Shown here in pieces: positions 54,419-64,000 of a DNA stretch of 64,000 nucleotides. How positions within the stretch are numbered: position 1 is the first letter of the stretch; the number at the start of each line of letters is the position of its first letter. Below the pieces are notes generated by a model. That model made no database searches, had not been told where the DNA came from, and saw only the letters and a program-made list of their open reading frames with translations. A program made the position numbers and the translations under genes. The DNA is from Perkinsela sp. pyNocScin1 (taxonomy: Eukaryota; Euglenozoa; Kinetoplastea; Prokinetoplastida; Perkinselidae). The stretch lies in contig CAXHTR010000004.1 in assembly GCA_964019655.1 (NCBI GenBank), positions 992,001 through 1,056,000 on the forward strand. The letters run 5' to 3'.

Positions 54419-56395
54419 ACCTGGTTGATTCTGCCAGTAGTCATATGCTTGTTTCAAGGATTAAGCCATGCAAGCCTAAGAGTAACCTAACTAACACAGG
54501 AGGTCTGCGAACGGCTCATTATATCAGAGATGATTTACCGGGAGTATAGCAGCGCTCGCTGCCCAATGGATAACTTCGCGAAACGCGAAGCTAATACATG
54601 TACGACACGCAGGCTGCTCCACCGAAGCGCACTCGGCTAAACCCGCGTGCGCGGAGCGTCTGTGCGGATGGTTGCTGCGAAGACCAGCGCCGCTCGCGCG
54701 GCAGAGTCGGAGAGCGATGAATCAGACCATTCAGCGAAAGCGCGCTTCGGCGCGCGTGTCCCGACAAGTCTCTGCCCTATCAGCTCTGATGGTACTGTAT
54801 TGGACTACCATGGCGATAACGGGTACGGGGAATTAGGGTTCGATTCCGGAGAGGGAGCCTGAGAGATAGCTACCACTTCTACGGAGGGCAGCAGGCGCGT
54901 AAATTGCCCAATGCCAAATCGGCGAGGCAGCGAAGAAAAATAGCGATCCCGTTTTTTTAAATCGGGAGTTGCAATGTGTGGTACGTAAACCCACCAACGA
55001 GTAACGATTGGAGGACAAGTCTGGTGCCAGCACCCGCGGTAATTCCAGCTCCAATAGCGTATATTAATGTTGCTGCTGTTAAAGGGTTCGTAGTTGGACT
55101 CGGGGCGCGCGGATGCCTGCACACTCGTGCTCGCTCTTGCGCGCCCCGTCACAGACGGAGCCGCGTTCCGCCGCGTGCCTTCACTGGTACGCGGTACCCG
55201 CAAGGGATTCGAGTGCGACACACTCTTTGAACCGTCCGTCGTTCTCACCGTGAATAAAACAGCGTGTTCAAGGCAGCCGTTCGGCCGCATGACAAAGCAT
55301 GGAATGACAGAGCATCGACCAGCTGGGCGTGCTTTTGTTGGTTTTACTACCTCGTTGGGTAACTCGCCCCTGTGCTTGTGCTCCTCGGAGCAGATTGCAG
55401 GGACACGGGATTAACGGGGGTTGTCGGGGAAAACCGTATTCGGGCGTGAGAGGTGAAATTCTTAGACCGCCCGGGGACGAACTCAAGCGAAGGCAGTTTT
55501 CAAGTATACCTTCATCAATCAAGAACTAAAGTGTGGAGATCGAAGATGATTAGATACCATTGTAGTCCACCACTGCAAACGATGACGCCCATGGATCGGA
55601 CAGTATTTTACTCCGATGGGATCTTTTCGGCACTGCTCCCCTTCAACGCGAAAGCTGAGGCTATGGTCTCATGGGGAAGTACGTTCGCAAGGCTGAAACT
55701 TAAAGAAATTGACGGAATGGCACCACCAGACGTGGAGTGTGCGGTTTAATTTGACTCAACACGGGAAACCTTACCAGGACAGGACAACGGAATGATTGAC
55801 AGATTGATAGCTCTTTCTTGATTCGTTTGACGGTGGTGCATGGCCGCTTTTGGTCGGTGAAGTGATTTGTTTGGTTGATTCCTTTAACGGACGAGACCCA
55901 ATCCGCTTACTAGGTCCGTCATTATCTTTGGGGCTGTTTCTTCGGAGGCACGCTCGAAAAATGGCGCGTCCTTCTTCGCGGCATTCCATGCGCCTTAGCA
56001 TGGTGGCATTTTGGGCAACAGCAGGTCCGTGATGCTCCTAAATGTCCTGGGCGACACGCGCACTACAATGACAAAGTGAATGAGTGAAACCTTCGGGTCC
56101 TGCTCCGAGAGGAGTGGGAAAACTTCGAAAACTATGTCGTGCTTGGGATCGAAGCTTGCAATTATTCTTCTTGAACGAGGAATGTCTAGTAGACGCGCTT
56201 CATCAAAGCGCATTGACTACGTCCCTGCCATTTGTACACACCGCCCGTCGTTGTTACCGATGTCAGTTGGATACAGATCAACGGAGCGTGCGCTGCCACC
56301 CCGGCGCCGCGCGCGAAGTTGATCGATATTCAACTAGTAGAGGAAGCAAAAGTCGTAACAAGGTAGCTGTAGGTGAACCTGCAGCTGGATCATTA
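54419..56395 (+). rRNA. Small-subunit (18S) rRNA
   Basis: Starts at acctggttgattctgccagt and ends at gtaggtgaacctgcagctggatcatt, about 1977 nt. The 5' wording (catatgcttgtttcaagga), gagaggtgaaattcttagaccgc, and agctgtaggtgaacctgcagctggatcatt are kinetoplastid-type. It is shorter than trypanosomatid SSU (about 2.2 kb). Both ends are placed by homology to conserved ends and should be good to a few bases. Confidence 0.97.
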
Positions 56396-56487
56396 CGAAA
56401 GTATGGACTCTCGAATAAGGGAGGATACAAGTTTAATTAAACTGGAGCCATCTTCGGGTGGCGCCACCCATTTTCTGAAAATGGGGA
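56396..56487 (+). other. Internal transcribed spacer 1
   Basis: Only about 92 nt between SSU and 5.8S, with a hairpin-forming gccatcttcgggtggc stretch. Trypanosomatid ITS1 is usually several hundred nt. Confidence 0.8.
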
Positions 56488-56655
56488 ACGAACAACTCAT
56501 AACAGTGGATGTCTTGGCTCCCTAGTCGATGAAGGACGCGGCGACATGCGATAACTCGTATGCATTGCAGAATCAAGCGTATTACCAAGACTTTGAACGC
56601 AGCCTGTGTGCTCGCCAGTTCTCTGGCGCTGCACGCCCGCGCTTCAGTGCCGGTA
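56488..56655 (+). rRNA. 5.8S rRNA
   Basis: Recognised by gtggatgtcttggctcc, gatgaaggacgcggcgacatgcgataa and ttgcagaatcaagcg...tttgaacgcagcc, the universal 5.8S core. Ends are approximate (about 10 nt), since the 3' part that pairs with LSU is variable. Confidence 0.92.
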
Positions 56656-56722
56656 CCGAGTTTGGGGGCGCACGCGACCCCGCAGATGTGGTTCTCATTG
56701 ATGGACCCTGAAAAGAAAACAA
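56656..56722 (+). other. Internal transcribed spacer 2
   Basis: About 65-70 nt between 5.8S and LSU; boundaries approximate. Confidence 0.6.
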
Positions 56723-57986
56723 CTTCAAGGCCTGAGGCGCGGTCGACCACCCGCTGAACTTAAGCATATCATTAAGCGGAGGAAAAGAAAACAACCGTGA
56801 TCCCCGTAGTAGCGGCGAGCGAAGTGGGGTCAGCCCAATCCGAATCTTTCTTCGGAAAGAGTTGTGGAGTATGGACGGCGCTCGGGGGCCTCGCACGAAA
56901 GTCTTCCTGGAATGGAGCGCCAGAGAGGGTGATAGCCCCGTGTGCGTGCGAGAAACCTGATAGAAGCGCCGCTCCGGAGAGTAGTACTGCTTGGGAGTGC
57001 AGTGCGAACGGCAGGTATACCTCTGCCAAGGCTAAATATCATAGGGAGACCGATAGCGAACAAGTAGCGTGAGCGAAAGATGAAAAGCACTTTGGAGAGA
57101 GAGTGAAACAGCACCTGAAGCTGTTATGAGGTAAGGAGTGGATCACTATCCAAGGGGCGCTGACGTTTGTTGGTTTACCGGCTGGCCGCTCAGCGCCTCA
57201 CGCCTGCCGCCGCCCGACTGTCCCGGATGCGGCCTCCCCGGAGGCGCGCGTCGCACGGGAACGGGAGGGCGGAGTTCCTCGCGCTCTGTCAGTTTTCTGA
57301 TGTTGTGGGGCAGGCTTCGAGACCGACTCTTCTGTCGGCGATGGGATTCACTCGCCCGTCTTGAAACACGGACCAAGGAGTCTAACAAGTGTGCGAGTCA
57401 TCTACCTTCACGGTACGTGGCGCACTGAAAGGGCAGTCCGCTTCTGCGGATGTCGTGCCATTTTCTCTGAAAAGCAGCACGGGCCGAGCCTCGGCGATGG
57501 GCCAGGGCGTTGCGCCTGAGCATATATGTTGGGACCCGAAAGGTGGTGACCTATGCCTGAATAGGATGAAGCCGAGGGAAACCTTGGTGGAGGTCCGCAG
57601 CGATGTTGACGTGCAAATCACTCGTTTGATTTGGGTATAGGGGCGAAAGACTCATCGAACCACCTAGTAGCTGGTTCACCCCGAAGTTTCCCTCAGGATA
57701 GCTGGTGACAGTTGAGTAGTCGTGTGCGGTAAAGCAAATGATTAGAGGAATTGGCGGGCGTAGCCCCGTTGACCTATTCTCAAACTTTAAACGTGCACCG
57801 CGCGTGCGCTTGCTTCTGTGAAGCGCGCGCCCGATTGTGTCACTTAGTGGGCCTCTTTCGGTAAGCGGAACAGGCGATGCGGAATGCTCCGCAAGTGGAC
57901 TTAAGGCGCCCAAGTGTAGGCTCATAGATACCATGAAGGGTGTTCGTTGATCTAGACAGCAGGACGGTGGCCATGGAAGTCGGAAT

Positions 57987-58020
<34 letters not shown>

Positions 58021-59010
58021 TCAACCAGCCCCGAAAATGGATGGCGCTCAAGCCTACCGCCGACAGTCCACCGTGACGGTTGCGACCGAGGTTGTCGATA
58101 CGTCCGTCACGTGTAGGGGTGCGTGAACGCAAAGCTGCGAAGCCTGTGGCGTGAGCCTCGGTGGAGCTGCGTTTAGTGCAGATCTTGGTTGTAGTAGCGA
58201 ATATTCAACTGTGGATTCACACGAACGATCGTTGAAGGCTGAAGTGGGGAAGGGTTTCGTGTCAACGGCGATCGGACACGAGTGACTCGGTACTAAAGCC
58301 AGCGTTGAACCGTCTTCGAATGCTTCTATCGTAGGTGTCGTGAGACGCCCACCTAGAAGAGTGGCTGAAAGTATGGCAGGCTTAATATTCCTGCAGCCGA
58401 TCATGGGAGCATGGCGGCGACGCTTCCGACAAGACTGGCGACGGTGTGCGCCCGGCCCGGGAGAGTTCTCTTTTCTTCTGAATGGCTTCGGCCCCCGGCG
58501 AGTTCGCGTCGAGCGGAGACCCGGGAGGCGCGCCAGCAGAGCCCCGCAATTGCGCAGGGTAGGGAACCGGGCGCCCGCCTACGAAAAAGCCAGTGGCGTT
58601 ACGTCTCCCGATGACGGGCCGTACCCATATCCGCATCCGGTCCCCAAGCTTTGAAAGCTCTAGCCAGTAGAACAAGGTAGTCTAAGGGAAGTCGGCAAAT
58701 TGGATGTGTAAGCTCGCGAGAAACATTGGCTCTGAAGGCAAAGCCGCCGCGGCCGCCTCCTTCTTTTCGTAGTAATTTTAGGAGTGTGCTCCCGCAAGGG
58801 CGTACGCAACTAAATTACCCACGTGAGTTTGAGTTGCCCTCACGGGCACGGAACACCCGCGGCGGCGCTGAATTGCTGTTTCAGAACTGCTTATCCAGGG
58901 GAATCCAACTGTATAATTAAAACACAGGCTTGCGACGCAGATAAGGTCTGTTTGACGCAAGCTGATTTCTGCCCAGTGCTCTGAATGTCAATGTGACGAG
59001 ATTCACCTAC

Positions 59011-59067
<57 letters not shown>

Positions 59068-59774
59068 TTCTAATTAGAGACGCGCATGAATGGATTAATG
59101 AGATTCCCACTGTCCCTAGCTACCATCTAGCGAACCAACTGCGTCAAGGGAACGGTCTTGAATGATTAAGCGGGGAAAGAAGACCCTGTTGAGTTTGACT
59201 CCAGTCTCAGTTTGTCGGGCGGCATAGGAGGTGTAGTCATAGGTGGGAGGTGCAAACCGGTTCTGAAAAACCACTTCTTCTATCGTTACTCTGCAAATTC
59301 AATGGTAAAGCGCAGGGGGTTAGCCTGCACTAGCAGGCCTTCGACTCCGCCCCTCGCGGGCGGGGCAACTTCCCTTTTGTAGCACTAACCCCGGGATACA
59401 TATCCTGGGGGAGCTTCCGTTTGGAAACCAGACTGAGATGGGGAGTTTGGCTGGGGCGGCATATCTGCTAAACAACAACGCAGGTGTCCTAAGGCGAGCT
59501 CAGTGAGGACAGAAACCTCACGTAGAGCACAAGGGCAAAAGCTCGCTTGATCTTCGACTTTCAGTACTAGTCGAGAAAGTGAAAGCTTGGCCAGCGATCC
59601 TTTGAGCACGTACATTGAGGTATAATGCCAGAGGTGTCATAAAAATTACCACAGGGATAACTGGCTTGTGGCAGCCAAGCGTTCCTAGCGACGTTGCCGT
59701 TTGATCCTTCGATGTCGGCTCTTCCTAGCCTTGCGCCGCAGCAGACGCAAAGGGTCGGATTGTTCACCCGGATG

Positions 59775-59818
<44 letters not shown>

Positions 59819-60190
59819 TTACCCTACTTAATCGTACACATCAACAATAGGCGCTCCGAGGGTAATGCGAAGTAGTACGAGAGGAACTTTCGTTTCGCCT
59901 CACTGGCAACCGCGGTCTCCCGAACGGGGGCGCCGCAACGCTACCAGGCGATGATTCACAGCTGAACGCCTCTTAAGCTGGAAATCAATCCCGAAGAGGG
60001 CCTCCCTCCGTTTGGAGGAACTGGTTCCGAAGTGTCGGCCGAGTACAGTAGCCCACGCAGTGGGTCATCGGCGGCTCGTCAGAGTGACAGTAAAGTACGA
60101 GTAGGTACCATGTCCCACCTGGAGCAGACGACTCCAGATGCACAGCCAGGTATACGTGCTGGAGGAATTTAGGTTCCGACTCACTGAGCC
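56723..60190 (+). rRNA. Large-subunit (28S) rRNA
   Basis: Begins near aacttcaaggcctgaggcg...cccgctgaacttaagcatat. Landmarks in order are the ggttcaccccgaagtttccctcagga block near 57,675, taaacggcgggagtaactatgac near 59,020, the peptidyl-transferase region near 59,640-59,830, and the sarcin-ricin loop tagtacgagaggaac at 59,872-59,886. Conserved blocks follow one another without obvious long spacers. The 3' end lies about 220 nt past gctgaacgcctct and is uncertain. No srRNA break points of the trypanosomatid type are apparent by eye, but cleavage cannot be excluded. Confidence 0.93.
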
Positions 60191-63100
60191 TGTGTATGTG
60201 CCAATAGGTGCGAAAAAAGGTCACACACCGCGAGTACGGGTGTTGTGACATTATTTTTTGTGGAGAGTGGGTGTCCTGGGTGTAAGTGGACGTAGACATG
60301 GGAGAAATGAAGGGAGAGAGTGAGATCAATGTCTTCGAAATTGGAATAAGCATTGAGTGTGAAGATGGCACATGCTGAGATGGATGAGCTACTGATGGGA
60401 ATGGAAGAGAAGGGAGGTCATCTATTATGCATGTTCGAGCCAAGCATTGATCTCATTGTGCTTTCCGAGTGCTCGTCATTGAGTATTTTGTGTGATAAGC
60501 TCACGATGATGAAGGGGGGTACGAGAAAGCCTGTGCCGTGATGGAGCCTTGATGAGCGGGAGTGGGGTTATTTCGTAAAAGTGGCAGATTGATATGACCG
60601 AGATGGAAATGGGGGGAAAGAATAACCTGTGATGGATGCTTTTGTATTTGAAATCCGTGTGACCAAGAATATGGAGGTGCGGCAAAAGGGAAATGGGGGA
60701 TTGTGGTACATTGTTTTTAATGTTCATGAGTATAATCGCAGGTTCATCCACAATGAGAGCAGTTTTTTGATGAAGGTGGGATCAGATGTCCTGCCACTTA
60801 AAAGTCAGTCGGTGTGTGATTCATTCGGCAAACTTTCCACAGTCTTTGGTGTGAAAATTTATCAGGAGTTCTGTAGCCAAGTTTTTATGCATTCTGAGGA
60901 TTCGAACTTGGTTTAGTTTGTTGAATGTCAAAGAGAGAAATGCAATTGCGAGAAAAAAGAAGGTGGGAATGAGAATGATGGTTGCTTTATCCTTATTAAT
61001 TTTGAGAGATATATTTTCATGCATATATTGATTTCGATCGGGATATGAGTGACCTGAGAGTCTTGTGGTGGACGTGAGATGTCTTGTATGCATCTAGTGC
61101 ACATGGGCATCGATAGTTTAAGTGCTGGAGGATAGATGAAGAGGGAGACTGTCGAAGTACCTTTTGACGAGAATAATGAGGACACTGATGGTGAATTTGT
61201 TTGAAGTTGGCTTCTTCAATGGAAGGCGATGTTCATAGTTCTTGGACCGGTGAGAAGGAAATGGTGCATATCAATGTGGTGAGTGGGTATAGAAGTTGCA
61301 ATGTGGTTGGGTTGTTTCGAATGCCAGGCTCACGTGAGCTATCTTTTTCAAAGTTTTATCTTTGAAGCTGCTTTACGGGTTGAATCCAAGATCAGTGATG
61401 TTGTTGATTTGAGTGGAAATTCAGTGGAATCAGTGATCGTTTAAAACTTAAGCTTTTTCACATGATCAATTCTTTGGTTGTACCTGATGATACTTTGATG
61501 GGCAATGTCAATGTAAGCATGCAATAAGGTGGGTTGAGCAGGATTTACGTGATGAAGTTCAAAGGATATGATTGGCTTGTCGTTTTCTCCAGAGCTTGAT
61601 GTACCTTCATAATGCATGGTTGGTTTAAATTATGCAGGCAAGAGTGCGGAGGCTTGACTGGGTATTTCCTGAGGGTTTATGAAGCATCTGCATGGTAATA
61701 GTTTACTTTTCAGGATGGGGCGGTGAGTATCTTCAAATTCAGTGCATATGGATGAAGTTTTGGGTTGCTTTATTGCTATGAAGATTTTGATACAGATTTT
61801 ACATTCAATATTTCGCAAAAATAAGATGGAGACAGTTCCGATGGGTAAACTGAGTTCAAAGCTCATGTTCTGAAGGTCCAGATAGCTTTTCGTTTGGAGA
61901 CTATCGTATTTGAGTGGAAGCATGATGTGTGGGGGTGCGACAGATGTTCAACGTGAATCAAACTTTCATACTTATAAAAAGAACCTCACAGTTGAGAGCA
62001 TCTTGAGCAAGACTATGACGTGAGTATCGCATGAATTCTTTTGTATTCATCTCAGTGAACGGTTTGTGCCATAATTTCATCGTACGATGGCTAAGATCGA
62101 TGATTGAGCCTCATTTTCTATTATTCTGGTTTTCAGACGATGTTAAGAGGGATAAACCTTGTATTTGAATGTTATTTGATGGGAACATTCTCACTCTGAA
62201 TGGAATGATATCTTTTTGATCCTTTGTATTGAAAGATGCATATGGGAGAGCATATCGGTTCAATTTTCGAATTTTTTGAGAGGAAATCAGGATTTGAGCA
62301 AGATATAGATAGGGAAAGAATGGAAAGAGGAGATATATTCATGTGTTCAGTGTAGCGAATGAAAGAATGGTGGTAAATCTGAATGGTTTTTTGCAGATAT
62401 ATGGGCCCATCATCAAGAGAATGCAGTATATTTTTTTTTGACTTTGAAGCATTTTTCACTGATGGCAACGCAAATACAGGGGCATGTTTGGGGGCATGAG
62501 ATACATGAAAAAATTTACACCTAAATGATTCGTTTATGTATTCTGCATGGGTTCATTCGTCTCCAATTAACTTTGATGAATTCTTTGTGCTGTCCACCCG
62601 AAAGATTCTGTGGAACACTTTATCGACATTGGAGGTGCTCTGATCTTGAAAAACGTATGCATGGTGATGATTTTGTCCGGTGGATATGTTTTGCTCGACT
62701 CAAAGTTGTAATTTGGCTGTGAAAGTCTTCTTGCTGATGCCTTTTTTGACTTTTGAAGCAATATTTCGAGTGATGTTCTCCAAGATGCAAACCTTTTGGA
62801 AGTTTTTTTTGATGTTTGTGGGACCAAAACTCGAGTGTACTTAAGTCAGTGTTGAAGCTCAACTCCACGGTCGCAAGTCATAGTCTTGATCTTGTACTCC
62901 ATCAAGAACTTCTTTTTTGATTCTTTGCACTCCATTTTCAGTGAGATTTGCTCTCTACGACTACAATAGTGCATCCTGTATTTTCGATTCGCCCAATTTG
63001 GATACAGTCTGACGAATCTTGCAATGAAAATGCGTTTGCAGCTATATTTCTCACGTCGGCGATGATTTCAAATGAGAGTGATGCGTGACTTTTCCAGGAT

Positions 63101-64000
63101 CGTGTGCATCACTCATAAATCAAATTTCGTGAAACTATGTGAGGTGATGAGTGTTTATTTGTCTTTGTGATCACATATTCTTGCGAATCGTCACTTCATT
63201 TTGAATGTGGTCACTACCCCATGCAAGCGATTCAAAATTTTTGATTTTCACCGTTTTAGCGATGATTTTTTCACTTTTGATTTCATTCTTTGCCTTATTT
63301 ATGATACAGTGAGGGATTCTCGAGGTGCCTTCCATGCCGTGATGCACTTTTATTGTGTGTAATGAAAATTTGCAGTCCTTTGCACTCTCCATAATAGCTA
63401 ATGATGTTTGAAGCACCTTTGGACATATGGTACCCTCATAGGAGATTTCATGCATTCATAGACATTCAAATTTGTAACGAGTGCTGGTGCATTGTTTCAT
63501 TTATGTCATATTGTGTACGGAGATTCTTGCAAATCGCCCTAAGAAGAGAAATAATGTTCGATATCCACATTCTTGATATGATTTCATCGATTTTTTGACA
63601 TTTGATTTCGATTCTCTATATTTTGCTGCATACATACGATTCTTCGCAGTGCATTCTTTCCATCGATGTGTTGTCTTTGCACCCTCGATCACAGATTACG
63701 TTGATCTCACCAGCCTTGGAAAAATGATATTTATCTTGTCTTATTCTCAGCACTTTTTGTGAGTATTCCATCAATTTTTGTTTAGAATTTTCATTGTGCG
63801 TATGATTGGCGATGAGAGCGTGATAGATAGAGAATTTGTATTGTACTTTTACATGCTTGTGAGGGATACTGAAAGTGCATTTTTCCCTTGATGTGTAATA
63901 CTTCAATTCGATGATACTTTTCTCGACTTTCCACCTTGATCGTATCTGGCGATGTACTCTTTATTTCTTTGGACTAATCTACGAGTGCCAAAATTTTGCG
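60191..64000. other. AT-rich spacer, no convincing gene
   Basis: About 3.8 kb after the LSU with only short random frames lacking recognisable domains. The + strand is rich in G and T and poor in C to about 62.8 kb; later C matches or exceeds G. Probably rDNA intergenic spacer or subtelomeric sequence. No tRNA, 5S or spliced-leader gene seen. Confidence 0.6.

Noticed and set aside
54485-54500. TAACTAACAC resembling the start of a spliced leader
   Set aside because: It lies inside the conserved SSU 5' region; no mini-exon gene or following donor site is present.
54419-60190. Many open frames of 60-190 codons within the rRNA genes
   Set aside because: They overlap conserved rRNA and have no protein features.
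60200-64000. Short frames in the terminal AT-rich tract
   Set aside because: No domains, no acceptor tracts at starts, biased composition; treated as non-coding.

Overview
This is a nuclear contig from a eukaryote, almost certainly a kinetoplastid (Euglenozoa). The small-subunit rRNA gene (from about 54,419) has kinetoplastid wording at its 5' end, around the AGACCGC helix and at its 3' end. Genes are nearly intronless and packed head to tail with spacers often under 100 nt, and many starts are preceded by a pyrimidine tract plus AG, the acceptor of spliced-leader trans-splicing. Unlike trypanosomatids, which have very long one-strand clusters, coding strand switches six times in 51 kb. This, the tiny ITS1 and an apparently continuous LSU rRNA suggest an early-branching lineage such as a prokinetoplastid (Perkinsela-like). 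That placement is inference.

Layout. 0-8.3 kb (+): a kinase-fold pseudokinase, a twin-CX9C protein, an LRR protein, a very large GC-rich mitochondrial-looking protein built of alpha-beta-beta-beta-alpha modules, and an LRR pseudogene. 8.5-33.3 kb (-): a long convoy with a suspected lipid-kinase-fold protein, an Fe-SOD-like protein, adrenodoxin reductase, a GDPD phosphodiesterase, a PSP1 protein, a ThrE-family membrane protein, a 51-aa small ORF, a mitochondrial Era-like GTPase, a DegP/HtrA protease, an RNase D/Rrp6-like exonuclease, RAD50, a dual-specificity phosphatase and a 2146-aa Scc2/NIPBL-like protein. 33.4-39.9 kb: short divergent and convergent pairs (unknown proteins, a divergent mitochondrial carrier, a PITH protein, another twin-CX9C protein, a NOPP140-like SD/RGG nucleolar protein). 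39.9-50.7 kb (+): SRR1-domain protein, unknown protein, RING protein with a probable cis-intron, TatD nuclease, FKBP, RMDN-like TPR protein, eIF3f, MsrB, a coiled-coil protein, a pair of H/ACA-type (AGA-box) guide RNA candidates, an RRM/zinc-knuckle protein, a single-TM protein and a large LRR protein.

50.7-54.4 kb holds no intact gene. It has a BED-finger (hAT-type) relic and three diverged copies of a spacer repeat, and leads into an rRNA unit: SSU, 5.8S and LSU at 54.4 to about 60.2 kb. 60.2-64 kb is AT-rich, strongly G-over-C skewed sequence without convincing genes, probably rDNA spacer or subtelomere.

Several genes fit a mitochondrial theme (adrenodoxin reductase, SOD-like, Era-like, DegP, carrier, twin-CX9C proteins, the multi-module protein). 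Another set concerns chromosome maintenance (RAD50, Scc2-like). Because kinetoplastid transcription is largely polycistronic, adjacency here need not mean shared function.
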